The notes beneath the pieces were generated by a model that ran no database searches, had not been told where the DNA came from, and saw nothing but the letters and a program-made list of their open reading frames with translations. From contig JAFAAW010000036.1 of the NCBI GenBank assembly GCA_023426365.1, positions 1 to 59,762 of the forward strand: 59,762 nt of DNA. Direction: 5' to 3'. This document shows, piece after piece, positions 1 to 8,505 of this stretch. Origin of the DNA: Pseudomonadota bacterium. GTDB taxonomy: Bacteria > Pseudomonadota > Alphaproteobacteria > Rhodospirillales > Magnetospirillaceae. Position 1 is the first letter of the stretch. Every line of letters starts with the position of its first letter. The translations under genes and the position numbers were made by a program.

Positions 1-1
1 G

Positions 2-457
2 GCGGCGCTGGCGGCGCCGCGCCCGCCGCCGGCCGAGGCGCCGCCCGCCGGCATCGCCATGCCTGGCGCCGGACTAACCGTGCTGGTGGCCGAGGATCAC
101 CCGGTGAACCAGCAGGTGGTGATGCGCCAATTGCGCCTGCTGGGCCACAGCCCCGAGGTGTTCCCCGACGGCGCCGCCGCCCTGGCGGCCTGGCGCGCGC
201 GTCCGTGGGACCTGGTGATCACCGACTGCCACATGCCGGTGATGGACGGCTTTCAGTTCGTCCGCGCCCTGCGCGACCACGAGGGCGCAAGCGGCCGCCA
301 CACGCCTGTGCTGGCCCTGACCGCCAACGCGTTGTCGGGCGAAGCGGACCGCTGCATCGCCGCGGGTATGGACGGATACCTATCCAAACCTGTAGAACTG
401 GCGCGCCTTCGTGAAGCCCTTGATCGCGTGCTGGCTGCCGGCGCCCGCGATTCCTGA
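2..457 (+). CDS. C-terminal receiver domain of a hybrid sensor kinase (partial at 5' end)
   Basis: The reading frame is open from the window edge, so the start lies outside. The visible part begins with an Ala/Pro-rich linker of about 20 residues and continues into one complete CheY-like receiver domain. The acidic pair lies in VAEDHP, the phospho-acceptor Asp in VITDCHMPVMDG (codon at 224), the Thr in LALTANAL and the Lys in YLSKPV. This pattern is typical of receivers at the end of hybrid histidine kinases, and the linker supports that. The kinase gene at 469 starts 11 bases downstream on the same strand, so the two are probably co-transcribed. No output domain follows. It could instead be a stand-alone regulator starting at the ATG at 59, which is less likely given the open upstream frame. 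Confidence 0.85.
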   Translation, partial: AALAAPRPPPAEAPPAGIAMPGAGLTVLVAEDHPVNQQVVMRQLRLLGHSPEVFPDGAAALAAWRARPWDLVITDCHMPVMDGFQFVRALRDHEGASGRHTPVLALTANALSGEADRCIAAGMDGYLSKPVELARLREALDRVLAAGARDS

Positions 458-468
458 CGGACTGGTCC

Positions 469-2913
469 ATGCCGCCCGCCCCTGTGTTCAAGCTCATGCG
501 CAAGCGCCTTCGCCCGCTCGGCCGCCATCGGCTGGCGCTGGCGGTGCTGGCGCCCGTGATGGCGCTGGTGGCGTTTTCGGCCTATGTGGTCAGCGAGAAA
601 CTGGACACCTTCACCCGCAGCGCCGACCTGCTGGTCGCCGCCCAGGTGGCCCGCGCCGCCCAGGGGCTGGCGCGCGAACTGGAAAGCGAACGCGGCCTGT
701 CGTCGCTGTTCATCGATACCGGCCGCCAGTCGTGGCAGGAGGAACTGGCCGAGCAGCGCGCCGCCACCGACGAGCGCGCCCAGACCTTCCGCACGGTGGT
801 GCTGACGCCCAAGGCGTCGGCCCTGTTCGGCCACCAGCGCACCGATCTTGGCCTGGGCAATCTGGATGCCCTGCGTGCCAGCGTGGACGGCGACGGCACG
901 CTGGGCATGGTGACGGACGGCTACGGCGCGCTGATCTCGGGGCTGGTGTCGTCGTCGTCCAAGCTGCCCACCACCGATCTGAGCGCCCTGATCGCCGCCT
1001 ATGTGGATTTGGGCCAGATGAAGGACCGGCTGGCGCGCGAACGCTCCATCGGCGCCTCGTGGCTGATGCATCGCCGCCCCGACCTGCTGCGCCAATTCAT
1101 CGAAGCCGACGCCGAACGCAAGGCATTCGCCCAATCCTTCCGCGCCCATGCCTCGCCGCAGCAGGTGGAGCTGTTCGATTCCATCGTGCGCGGCCCGGTG
1201 CTGGAAGAGGTCGAGCGCCTGCACCTCACCATGGTCCAAGGCCGCCTGCAGCCGGCGGACGGCACCGCCTGGCACCGTAGCCACCAGACGCTGATCGGCC
1301 TGATGGCAGACGCCGAGGAAAAGCTGGCCGCCGAGATGGAGGGCCGCATCCAGGCCAACCTGCGTTCGGCCCAGTTCGCCTTTTATCTGGTGGTGATCGG
1401 CGTGGTCGCGCTGGTCATCTTCTCGCTGGAAACCCTGCGGCGCAGCGAACGGCGTGCCGTGCTGGCCGAGGAGGAGACGCGCAAGCTGTTCCGCGCCGTC
1501 GAGCAAAGCCCGGTTTCCGTGATGATCACCGATGTCGGCGGCCTGATCGAGTACGTCAACCCGGCGTTCAGCCGCATGACCGGCTATCACCGCGACGAGG
1601 TGCTGGGCCAGAACCCCCGCCTGCTGCGCTCGCCGCTGACGCCGGAACACGTTTATCTGGACATGTGGCAGACCATCCGCGACGGCCACGACTGGCGCGG
1701 CGAGATCGTCAACCTGCGCCGCGACGGCACCGAGTACTGGGAACAGATGACGGTGGCGCCGGTCAAGGGGGCCGGCGGCGTGGTGGAGAACTACATCGCG
1801 CTCAAGGAGGACATCACCGAGGTCCGCTCGCTGCGCCATGCCCTGGAACGCGAGCATGCCAACGTGCGCCGCCTGCTCGAGGCCATCCACGACGGCATCG
1901 CGCTGATCGACGCCCAAGGCCGTTTCCAATACGCCAACCCGGCGCTGGTGGGCCAGTTCGGCACCGTCGAGGGCCGCATGGCCGCCGACGTGTTCGGCGC
2001 CGCCCTGCCCACCCCCGGCGAGGACGAAACCTATCGCCGGTCGGAATGGCGCTCGCCCCGGACCGGGCGCACCTATGACCTGACCTCGGCCTGGGTCGCC
2101 AACCCCGAGGGCGGGGTGTGGCTGTTGCAGGTGTTCCACGACATCACCGTGCGCAAGCAGGCCGAGGAGGCCATGACCAGCGCCCGCGAGGCGGCCGAGT
2201 TGGCCAACCGCGCCAAGAGCGAGTTCCTGGCCACCATGAGCCACGAATTGCGCACGCCGCTGAACGCCATCATCGGCTTTTCCGAGATCATCGAGCAGCA
2301 ATTGCTGGGAACGGTGGGCCAGCCGCAATATTGCGAATATGCCCGCGACATCAACCAGTCGGGCAAGCACCTGCTGCAACTGATCAACGACATCCTGGAC
2401 GTGGCCCGGCTGGAAGTGGGCCGCGTCGTCCTGCGCGAGGAACCGACCGACCCCGCCATCCTGGTGCAGGCGTGCATCGCCATGGTGCGCGAGCGCGCCG
2501 ATGCCGGCCAGGTGGAGATCGTCGCCACCCTGCCCGCCGGCCTGCCCGGCCTGTGGGCGGATCCGCGCCGCTTGAAGCAGGTGCTGGTCAACGTGCTGGG
2601 CAATGCGGTGAAGTTCACCCCGCCCGGCGGACGCATCGAGGTGGAGGCCCGCCACGATCCCGCCGGCCTGGCGATCGCGGTGTCGGATACGGGCATCGGC
2701 ATCGCGCCCGAAGACCTGGCCAAGGTGATGGCCCCGTTCGGGCAGGTGGATTCCGGCATGGCGCGGCGCTACGAGGGGAGCGGATTGGGCCTGCCGCTGT
2801 CGCGCAAGCTGATGGACCTGCATGGCGGCGCCCTGAGCCTGGAAAGCCGGCTGGGGTGCGGCACCACCGTCACCCTGCGCTTCCCCGCCGACCGCCTGCG
2901 TCCGGCGTCGTAG
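469..2913 (+). CDS. NIT-domain sensor histidine kinase with two PAS domains
   Basis: An 814-residue membrane sensor kinase. A transmembrane segment lies at about residues 22-42. It is followed by a periplasmic region of about 250 residues with the repeated Arg/Glu-rich helices of the NIT (nitrate/nitrite-sensing) domain (ESERGLSSLF, ARERSIGASW). A second membrane segment is at about 305-325, then two PAS domains (about 345-455 and 465-575). The HisKA domain has the phospho-accepting His592 in SHELRTPLNA, and the HATPase domain has the N, G1 and G2 boxes (NVLGNAVKF, DTGIGI, GSGLGL). NIT domains bind small anions in the characterised members; the ligand here is unknown. It follows the hybrid-kinase receiver by 11 bases. 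Its 3' end overlaps the convergent pseudopilin-like gene by 44 bases. No receiver is attached, so it probably signals to a separate regulator or to the upstream receiver. Confidence 0.9.
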   Translation: MPPAPVFKLMRKRLRPLGRHRLALAVLAPVMALVAFSAYVVSEKLDTFTRSADLLVAAQVARAAQGLARELESERGLSSLFIDTGRQSWQEELAEQRAATDERAQTFRTVVLTPKASALFGHQRTDLGLGNLDALRASVDGDGTLGMVTDGYGALISGLVSSSSKLPTTDLSALIAAYVDLGQMKDRLARERSIGASWLMHRRPDLLRQFIEADAERKAFAQSFRAHASPQQVELFDSIVRGPVLEEVERLHLTMVQGRLQPADGTAWHRSHQTLIGLMADAEEKLAAEMEGRIQANLRSAQFAFYLVVIGVVALVIFSLETLRRSERRAVLAEEETRKLFRAVEQSPVSVMITDVGGLIEYVNPAFSRMTGYHRDEVLGQNPRLLRSPLTPEHVYLDMWQTIRDGHDWRGEIVNLRRDGTEYWEQMTVAPVKGAGGVVENYIALKEDITEVRSLRHALEREHANVRRLLEAIHDGIALIDAQGRFQYANPALVGQFGTVEGRMAADVFGAALPTPGEDETYRRSEWRSPRTGRTYDLTSAWVANPEGGVWLLQVFHDITVRKQAEEAMTSAREAAELANRAKSEFLATMSHELRTPLNAIIGFSEIIEQQLLGTVGQPQYCEYARDINQSGKHLLQLINDILDVARLEVGRVVLREEPTDPAILVQACIAMVRERADAGQVEIVATLPAGLPGLWADPRRLKQVLVNVLGNAVKFTPPGGRIEVEARHDPAGLAIAVSDTGIGIAPEDLAKVMAPFGQVDSGMARRYEGSGLGLPLSRKLMDLHGGALSLESRLGCGTTVTLRFPADRLRPAS

Positions 2914-3337
2914 GCGCGGCGGCGCGTACCCGGCGCACCCCGCCGCTGAGCGCGTCCACCAGCACCGACGCCGCCTGGTCGCGCCACCACACCACCACCT
3001 GGCCGCCGCTGCTGGAGCCGTCGGCGGCGAAGATGATCACGCCCTGGCCGTCACGGTCGGGGCGCGGCCCGGCCAGCGACACCCCGTCGGGCAGCCGGCG
3101 CCACGTTCCCCCTTCCACCGCGATGGTGCGCATCCGTTCGTCCACGATCACCCGCACTGTGCGCCCCCGCGACTGGGCCAGGGCGCGGGCCTCGTGCAGG
3201 GCGGCAACCACGCTGTCCTCGGCGGCGCCGGCCTTGAGGCGGACCAGCGCGGCATCCACCACCGCCGGCGCAGCCCCCAGGACAGTGCCCAGGATCCCCA
3301 CCGCCAGCCAGCGGCCCACGGCGATGCCGCGGGCCAT
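2870..3337 (-). CDS. GspH/FimT-like pseudopilin, last gene of the CsgG-type operon
   Basis: A 155-residue protein with one hydrophobic N-terminal helix (about residues 10-28), a polar helix and a beta-rich C-terminal half. The segment IIFAADGSSSGGQVVV followed by a VDALSGGVRRV-like tail is the typical C-terminal signature of GspH/FimT minor pseudopilins. However, the classical prepilin-peptidase motif (G-F-T-L-x-E) before the helix is absent, so processing by PilD is doubtful. The ATG at 3337 lies one base after the stop of the Sel1-repeat gene (TGAC-ATG), which implies translational coupling. The frame extends further upstream, but that part reads through the neighbouring gene and is not protein-like. 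It is the last of five co-oriented genes headed by a CsgG-like lipoprotein. An assembly role at the envelope is inferred from this context. Confidence 0.7.
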   Translation of the reverse strand: MARGIAVGRWLAVGILGTVLGAAPAVVDAALVRLKAGAAEDSVVAALHEARALAQSRGRTVRVIVDERMRTIAVEGGTWRRLPDGVSLAGPRPDRDGQGVIIFAADGSSSGGQVVVWWRDQAASVLVDALSGGVRRVRAAAPTTPDAGGRRGSAG

Positions 3338-3338
3338 G

Positions 3339-4178
3339 TCAGTACACCCGCCGCGATACCAGCCAACGGCGAGCGTCGTCCACGCCTTCCGAGAACATGG
3401 CGGCCGGCACCGCGCCCGACACCGTGGCAAGGTGCGCCGACGCCTGCTGCCGCACGTCGGGACGGGGCGACACCGCGGCGAGCGACAGCCACTTGACCGC
3501 TTCGGGAACATTCTGGCGCACGCCGTCCTTGCCCACCGCCAGCAGCAGGCCCAGGTTGTACTGCGACCGCGAATAGCCGGCATCGGCGGCCAGGCGATAC
3601 CAGCGGACCGCCTCGGTGATGTCCTTGGGCACGCCCTCGCCGCTCTGATACATCCAGGCCATGTTGTGCTGGGCCTCGGTGATGCCCTTGCCGGCCGCCA
3701 CCCGCATCAGCTCGGCGGCGCGGCCGGGATCGCGGGCGACCCCCGTGCCGTTCAGGTACAGATAGCCCAGGTTGCTTTGCGCCGTGGCGACCTGGGCCTC
3801 GGCGGCGGCGGTCAGCCAGCGCACGGCCTGCGCCTCGTCGCGCGCCACGCCGTCCCCCGCCAGATACAGCATGGCCAGCGCGTTCTGGGCCTCGCCCTGG
3901 CCCTGCTCGGCGGCGCGGGTCAAGAGCTGGGCCGCCTGTTCGGGCTGGCGCGCCTTGACGTGCAGCATACCGCGCAGGAAGGCCGCGTCGCGATGGCCGG
4001 CGGCAACCGCCTGGTCCAGCAGCTCGACGGCCTTCGCCACCGGCTCCTTGGCCTTGCCGACCAGGATGGCGACGGCCTGGTCGAAGGGAACCTGGCCGGA
4101 CGCCGGCTGTTCGGTGGCACGGGCGGTGCCGGCGGCCAGCGTGGCGGCCACAACGGCGGCAAGGATGGTTGCTCGCAT
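3339..4178 (-). CDS. Periplasmic Sel1-like repeat protein
   Basis: A 279-residue protein with a signal peptide (cleavage near residues 20-22, GTARA). It is then built almost entirely of Sel1-like helical repeats of about 36 residues with the usual A-x2-G-x7-L-x2-Y-x2-G-x-GV-x-D-x3-A pattern, for example LYLNGTGVARDPGRAAELM and MYQSGEGVPKDITEAVRWY. Such solenoids are protein-protein interaction scaffolds. It lies between a small secreted Asn/Ser/Gly-rich protein and the pseudopilin-like gene, co-oriented and closely spaced. A chaperone or scaffold role for the exported subunits of this operon is plausible but inferred. Nothing in the sequence suggests catalysis. Confidence 0.85.
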   Translation of the reverse strand: MRATILAAVVAATLAAGTARATEQPASGQVPFDQAVAILVGKAKEPVAKAVELLDQAVAAGHRDAAFLRGMLHVKARQPEQAAQLLTRAAEQGQGEAQNALAMLYLAGDGVARDEAQAVRWLTAAAEAQVATAQSNLGYLYLNGTGVARDPGRAAELMRVAAGKGITEAQHNMAWMYQSGEGVPKDITEAVRWYRLAADAGYSRSQYNLGLLLAVGKDGVRQNVPEAVKWLSLAAVSPRPDVRQQASAHLATVSGAVPAAMFSEGVDDARRWLVSRRVY

Positions 4179-4199
4179 GGCAAAGCCCTCCGCTGTGGA

Positions 4200-4589
4200 T
4201 CAGTGGCCGGGACCGGAGCTGGAATTGACCGTGGTCATGCCCGAGGTCGAGGTGGAGCCTTGGTTGCCCGAGCTGGTCTGATTGGCGTTGTTGCCGATGT
4301 AGCCCTGGGCGCCGTTGTCGAGGATCTGGGTGATCTCGTTCCAGTTGCCCACCGAGGTGGAGGTGGTGTTGTAGTTGGTCACGTACTGGGTGACGCTGCC
4401 CGCGCCGCCGGCCGAGCCGCCCGACGACGAGGAGCCTTGCGTCTTCTTCAGCATCTGCAACTGGGCGGTCACCGCCCCGCTGCGGGAGGGAAAGGAATAG
4501 GCCTCGCGGCCCATGGGCTCGGCCGAGACCTCGCCGGCCAGACCGGCCAACATCCCGGTCGCGGCGATAGCGGCAGCGAACATCTTCAT
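4200..4589 (-). CDS. Small secreted Ser/Gly/Asn-rich protein of the CsgG-type operon
   Basis: A 129-residue protein with a signal peptide (MKMFAAAIAATGMLAGLAGEV, cleavage around Ala23). The mature part has a Gly/Ser stretch, a short ordered segment with NYNTTSTSVGNWNEI and LDNGAQGYIGNNANQT, and a Ser/Thr/Gly tail. It has no cysteine and is rich in Asn, Gln, Ser, Thr and Gly. That is the composition of exported fibre or matrix subunits, although no canonical curlin repeat (S-x5-Q-x-G-x2-N-x5-Q) is present. It is the third gene of the operon, 57 bases after the larger secreted protein. It could be a minor or nucleator subunit paired with that protein. I do not recognise a family. Confidence 0.7.
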   Translation of the reverse strand: MKMFAAAIAATGMLAGLAGEVSAEPMGREAYSFPSRSGAVTAQLQMLKKTQGSSSSGGSAGGAGSVTQYVTNYNTTSTSVGNWNEITQILDNGAQGYIGNNANQTSSGNQGSTSTSGMTTVNSSSGPGH

Positions 4590-4646
4590 GGTCGTTCTCC
4601 GTGAAGGAAGTGGGCGGCCCGAGGGCCGCCCACCATGCGAAGGCCG

Positions 4647-5819
4647 TTACTTGACGTAGGGCAGCGGCGCCAGGCCGTTGACCCGGTTGGTGATGGAGGA
4701 CACGTTGCCGAAGGCCGACGCGTTGACCGAGCTGGCCGCGGTCCAGGTGCCGTACTGGTCGGTGAGCATGCCCAGGTTCTTGTAGCCGTTGATCTGCAGG
4801 CCCGACGCATCGGCGCTGGCGGAGACGTTCATCAGGCTGAACTGATTGAGGTCGCCGATGACGATGTTGTCGGTCTGGTAGGACGGCGCGCCCGAACCCT
4901 GCGACGGAGGAGTGAAGTGGTGCGAACCACCGCCGCCGCCGCCGGAGGTGCTGGCGAGCTTGACCGGATAGTAGGCCGGACCCACGGTGACGCTGTGCAT
5001 GTTGCCCGCGCCGGTGGCGTTCAGCGCCACCTGGGCGTTCAGAACGTTGGTGGCGGTGGCGGTGGCGGAGATATCGCCCTGTTCGATCAGGCCGAACTGG
5101 GCGGCGATGGCGGCAGCCGCCAGCGCGTCCATGTTGCGGTTGCCGGTCGGCAGGACCAGGGCGGTGGAGACGCCGGCGCCCAGGGCCTGCAGCACGTTCT
5201 CCAGGCTGTCGATCTGGTCGAAGTTGCCGAAGGCGATCTGCCCGTCGTGGAAGGTGGTGCTCACTTCGCTGTTGATGCTGGCCACGTTGGCGGCGGCGGT
5301 GGAATTGCCTTCCAGGCGGCCCAGGTCGTAGCGGGCGTCCAGGTTGGAGGTGCCACCCGGAGGCACGTCAACGGTGATCGAACCCAGAGTGATCGTGTGG
5401 GTGATCTTCTGACCGCCCGGGATATTGCTGGCGGTATTGGTCATGGTCGGGTCGAGGATCGAGCCGGAATGATCCAGCGTGGGGGCCGGATTCTGATGGT
5501 TAACCAACGCCTTGTCCTCGACCACCAGCGTGCCCAGGTCCACGGTCACCGGACCGCCGCCGCCGTTGTTGACGTTGAATTGGGTGTCGTTCTGATTGCT
5601 GACCGAGGTCATGTTGCCGCCGGAAACCTGCAGCTGCTCGGCCTTGGTGATGCCGGTGGGATAGAACGAGTTGTTGGCATCGATGTCGATGTTGATGTCG
5701 ATCACTTCCTTGATCGTGCTGGTCCAGCTCCAGTCAACGTCGTCGAAGGCGAAGGCGGGACCGGCCATGACCAGGCCCAGGACGGCGGCGGACACGCCGG
5801 TCTTAAGATGCTTTTTCAT
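4647..5819 (-). CDS. Secreted Asn/Ala/Ser-rich protein, likely substrate of the CsgG-like channel
   Basis: A 390-residue protein with a clear signal peptide (MKKHLKTGVSAAVLGLVMAG, cleavage AFA-FDD at 24/25). The mature chain has no cysteine. It contains several stretches with alternating polar/small residues and regularly placed Asn, such as ISATATATNVLNAQVALNAT, NVSASADASGLQINGYKN and VNASAFGNVSSITNRVNG. These look like beta-strand-forming, curlin-like or holdfast-matrix-like repeats, separated by a Gly-rich linker (SGGGGGGSHH). The start codon overlaps the end of the CsgG-like gene by 17 bases and has an AAAGGAGA site five bases upstream, so the two are translationally linked. By gene order it resembles the position of fibre or anchor subunits in csg/hfa loci. 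I cannot assign it to CsgA, CsgB, HfaA or HfaD. Confidence 0.75.
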   Translation of the reverse strand: MKKHLKTGVSAAVLGLVMAGPAFAFDDVDWSWTSTIKEVIDINIDIDANNSFYPTGITKAEQLQVSGGNMTSVSNQNDTQFNVNNGGGGPVTVDLGTLVVEDKALVNHQNPAPTLDHSGSILDPTMTNTASNIPGGQKITHTITLGSITVDVPPGGTSNLDARYDLGRLEGNSTAAANVASINSEVSTTFHDGQIAFGNFDQIDSLENVLQALGAGVSTALVLPTGNRNMDALAAAAIAAQFGLIEQGDISATATATNVLNAQVALNATGAGNMHSVTVGPAYYPVKLASTSGGGGGGSHHFTPPSQGSGAPSYQTDNIVIGDLNQFSLMNVSASADASGLQINGYKNLGMLTDQYGTWTAASSVNASAFGNVSSITNRVNGLAPLPYVK

Positions 5820-6657
5820 TGCGCTCTCCTTTCCTCTCGAGTTTGTCTTTCATGAAGTCGGTCTTGACCAACTGGCACTCGGCCGTGGCAGGCAGACCGA
5901 GGAAATCCGTCATGATCTGGTAGACAGCCATCTCCACGACGGAGCGCACGCCGAGCTGAGTGGGTTCGTTCTTGATCATCCCAGCGTCGAACTCGACGAG
6001 TTGAGTGCCGAAGAAACGAAACACGTTCGCCTCGACCTCAATTCCTTGAATTTGCTTTTGGAGCGAGGTGATGTAGGGGACCTCGAAGGTGCGCGAATTC
6101 ACCACGCGCAAATCCAGTCCCACGTTGATCACCACGGTGCGGGCGCCGCCGCCGATGCCGCCGACCGCCAGCCGGCCGCCGCCCGAAACGATGTTGTAGT
6201 TCAGTTCCGTCAGCGCCCCGACCAACACGAAGTCGGAACCGCGGATGGCGCCGGGACGGATGGCGGCCTCGGGGCCGGTCAGCTTCTGCTCGGCCATCTT
6301 GGCCTGGGCCAGCGGAATGCGCAGGTCGTAGCGCTCGACCAGGCGCGCTTTACGCGTCTTGTAAAGGGCGCTCATCAGCATTTCCGACACGCCCTGGCTC
6401 ATCATGGTCGAGGTGCCGTTGCCCGAGGACGAGAACTGTCCGGTCTTGTCGGCCACCTCGCCCACCGCGAAGGTCGGCAGGTTGGTGCCTTGCATCTGGC
6501 CCAGTGCGCCCAGGCATTGCGAATAGGGGGTGTCGTTGTTGGTGACCGGGGCAGTGAACAGCGGTTCCACGCCGCCCTTCGACGTGGTCCCCGGCGCGGC
6601 ACAGCCGCCGAGGGCGATCACCGCAAGCCCCAAGATGGGCTTGAGCAGCCGTTTCAT
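5803..6657 (-). CDS. CsgG/HfaB-family outer-membrane secretion lipoprotein
   Basis: A 284-residue lipoprotein. MKRLLKPILGLAVIALGGCA gives a signal peptide with lipobox LGGC and lipidated Cys19. The body matches the CsgG/HfaB family: the early segment LPTFAVGEVADKTGQF, the SQGVSEMLMSALYKTRKARLVER strand-helix, the FVLVGALTELNY segment and the LRVVNSRTFEV segment before the C-terminal helix. CsgG forms the nonameric outer-membrane channel for curli subunits, and HfaB the equivalent for holdfast-anchor proteins in Caulobacter. The ATG at 6657 has AAAGGAG six bases upstream, so it is preferred to an upstream in-frame codon at 6678. It heads a five-gene operon. No CsgE or CsgF homologue is adjacent, so the accessory proteins here are probably the unfamiliar downstream ones. 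Confidence 0.88.
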   Translation of the reverse strand: MKRLLKPILGLAVIALGGCAAPGTTSKGGVEPLFTAPVTNNDTPYSQCLGALGQMQGTNLPTFAVGEVADKTGQFSSSGNGTSTMMSQGVSEMLMSALYKTRKARLVERYDLRIPLAQAKMAEQKLTGPEAAIRPGAIRGSDFVLVGALTELNYNIVSGGGRLAVGGIGGGARTVVINVGLDLRVVNSRTFEVPYITSLQKQIQGIEVEANVFRFFGTQLVEFDAGMIKNEPTQLGVRSVVEMAVYQIMTDFLGLPATAECQLVKTDFMKDKLERKGERNEKAS

Positions 6658-7069
6658 CGCGCACTCCTTTACAGGCAAGGTTCAGTCAGGCGGCCGCCCT
6701 CATTCCCGCCGCGATTACTGGCGTGGATGCACTGGCCATTGGTTATTTGATTTGCGCGTATTGGAGGGGAGGCCCCTGTGTGCTCTCCGCACCCGCTTGG
6801 TGTATCCGTTCGATACTCAGCGGCTGGCGAGGCAAAACTTACTCCCGGCGTGTCAAAATTTGTAACACCCTTAGGGATATGTTTCCGCCCACAGACGGTG
6901 AATCCATTCGCGCCGGGGGCCATCCGTCCGGGACCCGGCCTGCCCCTTTCGGTCTTGCGCACACCCCTTTCGCGAAACATGGAGAAAGGTTAACAAGACC
7001 CCACGGCCCGGATTGTTGAAATGCTGCCGGTGTCCGGGGTAGGGTCGGCCGTGTTGAACACTTCAGGAA
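6658..7069. other. Divergent intergenic region between the CsgG-like operon and hemN
   Basis: About 410 bases without a supported gene, noticeably richer in A/T than its surroundings in the middle. It must hold the promoters of both divergent transcripts. A TTGACA hexamer on the minus strand (6851-6856) has no convincing -10 partner. There is a short inverted repeat GTATC-CGTTC-GATAC (6802-6816). I looked for an FNR box (TTGAT-N4-ATCAA), expected for an anaerobic hemN, and did not find one. Confidence 0.5.
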
Positions 7070-8428
7070 ATGCCGCACATGCGCCGCGATCTTTCGGCCA
7101 AGTACGATCTTCGGGTCCCCCGCTACACCTCGTACCCGACCGCGCCGCATTTTCATCCCGGCATCGGCCCCGACATCTACGGCCAGTGGCTGGCCGGCAT
7201 CGCGCCTAGCGAGGAACTGTCGCTTTACCTGCACATCGCCTATTGCGCCGAGATGTGCTGGTTCTGCGGCTGCCACACCAAGATCACCAAGAAATACGCC
7301 CCCGTGGCCGCCTATATGGACGCGCTGCTGGGCGAGATCGATTTGGTGGCCGGCAAGCTGCCCACCCGCATGACGGCGCGCCACATCCATTTCGGCGGCG
7401 GCAGCCCCACCATCCTGGCGCCCGAGGATTTCGTGCGCACGGTGGACACCCTGCGCGAGCGCTTCATCGTCAAGCCCGATGCCGAGGTGGCGGTGGAACT
7501 GGACCCGCGCACCGCCGACGAGACCTATGTGAAGGCCATGGCCAGCGCCGGCGTCACCCGCGCCTCGATCGGGGTGCAGGATTTCGACCCCAAGGTCCAG
7601 CAGGCGATCAACCGCATCCAGCCCTATGACGTCACCGCCAACGTGATCGAATGGCTGCGCAAGCACGGCGTGCCGCAGATCAACATGGACCTGGTCTATG
7701 GCCTGCCGCACCAGACGGTGGACGGGCTGCTGGACACCATCGACAAGGCGCACGGCTTCCGCCCGCGCCGCATCGCCCTGTTCGGCTATGCCCATGTGCC
7801 GTGGATGAAGAAGCACATGCGCCTGATCCCCGAGGAGGCGCTGCCCGACACCGAAATCCGCTGGCAGCAATACGAGCAGGGCACCGCCAAGCTGGAAGCG
7901 CTGGGCTATGTGAAGATCGGCCTGGACCATTTCGCCGCCCCCGATGACGAACTGGCCATCGCGCTCAAGGAAAAGCGCCTGCACCGCAACTTCCAGGGCT
8001 ACACCACCGACACCGCCGACACGCTGATCGGCTTCGGCGCCTCGGGCATCGGCTCGCTGCCCCAGGGCTATGTGGCCAATATGGGCGAAATCCACCTGTA
8101 CCAGGACGCCATCCGCCAGGGCCGGCTGGCCACCGCGCGCGGCGTCGCCGTCAATGCCGACGACGCCCTGCGCCGCGACATCATCATGACGCTGATGTGC
8201 GACCTGGAAATCGACCTGGACGTGGTCTGCGCCCGCCATGGCGCCGATGCCGGCCAGTTCGATGCCGAGCTGGCCGCCATCGCCCCCATGGAGGAAGACG
8301 GGCTGGCGGTGGTCCAGGGCCGGCGCATCGTGGTCACCGACGAAGGCCGCACCCTGGTGCGCGCCGTCGCCTCGGCCTTTGACCGCTATCTGAAAAAGGG
8401 CGAACAGCGTCACTCCAAGGCGGTGTGA
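7070..8428 (+). CDS. hemN: Oxygen-independent coproporphyrinogen III oxidase
   Basis: A 452-residue radical-SAM enzyme that oxidatively decarboxylates coproporphyrinogen III to protoporphyrinogen IX without oxygen, in the cytoplasm. The cluster-binding cysteines are Cys59, Cys63 and Cys66, followed by Cys68, in YCAEMCWFCGCHTK, matching the C-x3-C-x2-C-x-C pattern of HemN. The family N-terminal signature RVPRYTSYPTAPHF, the glycine-rich HFGGGSPT SAM-binding segment and the C-terminal HemN domain (RRDIIMTLMCDLEID) are all present, and the length is normal. ATG 7070 and ATG 7079 are both possible starts; the weak AGGA upstream fits the second slightly better. It lies 143 bases before cbbM on the same strand. 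The enzyme suits anaerobic or micro-oxic heme or bacteriochlorophyll synthesis. Confidence 0.95.
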   Translation: MPHMRRDLSAKYDLRVPRYTSYPTAPHFHPGIGPDIYGQWLAGIAPSEELSLYLHIAYCAEMCWFCGCHTKITKKYAPVAAYMDALLGEIDLVAGKLPTRMTARHIHFGGGSPTILAPEDFVRTVDTLRERFIVKPDAEVAVELDPRTADETYVKAMASAGVTRASIGVQDFDPKVQQAINRIQPYDVTANVIEWLRKHGVPQINMDLVYGLPHQTVDGLLDTIDKAHGFRPRRIALFGYAHVPWMKKHMRLIPEEALPDTEIRWQQYEQGTAKLEALGYVKIGLDHFAAPDDELAIALKEKRLHRNFQGYTTDTADTLIGFGASGIGSLPQGYVANMGEIHLYQDAIRQGRLATARGVAVNADDALRRDIIMTLMCDLEIDLDVVCARHGADAGQFDAELAAIAPMEEDGLAVVQGRRIVVTDEGRTLVRAVASAFDRYLKKGEQRHSKAV

Positions 8429-8464
8429 CCGCCGCCGCCTGAACGGGTTGCCCCACCCCTACCC

Positions 8465-8486
8465 GTGCATGCACCCCTATCGGGTG
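8465..8486. repeat. Palindrome plus overlapping hairpin downstream of hemN
   Basis: A perfect 10-base palindrome GTGCATGCAC (8465-8474) overlaps a small hairpin CACCC-CTATC-GGGTG (8472-8486). It sits between the hemN stop and cbbM. It may help end hemN transcription or be a regulator site; no T-run follows. Confidence 0.4.
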
Positions 8487-8505
8487 TTCCCCCCGCGCGC
8501 GGCCC

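Noticed and set aside
253..2823. Very long open frame on the minus strand opposite the NIT-domain kinase
   Set aside because: The translation is rich in His, Gln, Gly and Arg without domains, as expected from the reverse strand of a high-GC gene. The plus-strand kinase has every expected motif.
6658..7069. FNR box upstream of hemN
   Set aside because: No TTGAT-N4-ATCAA or close variant is present on either strand.
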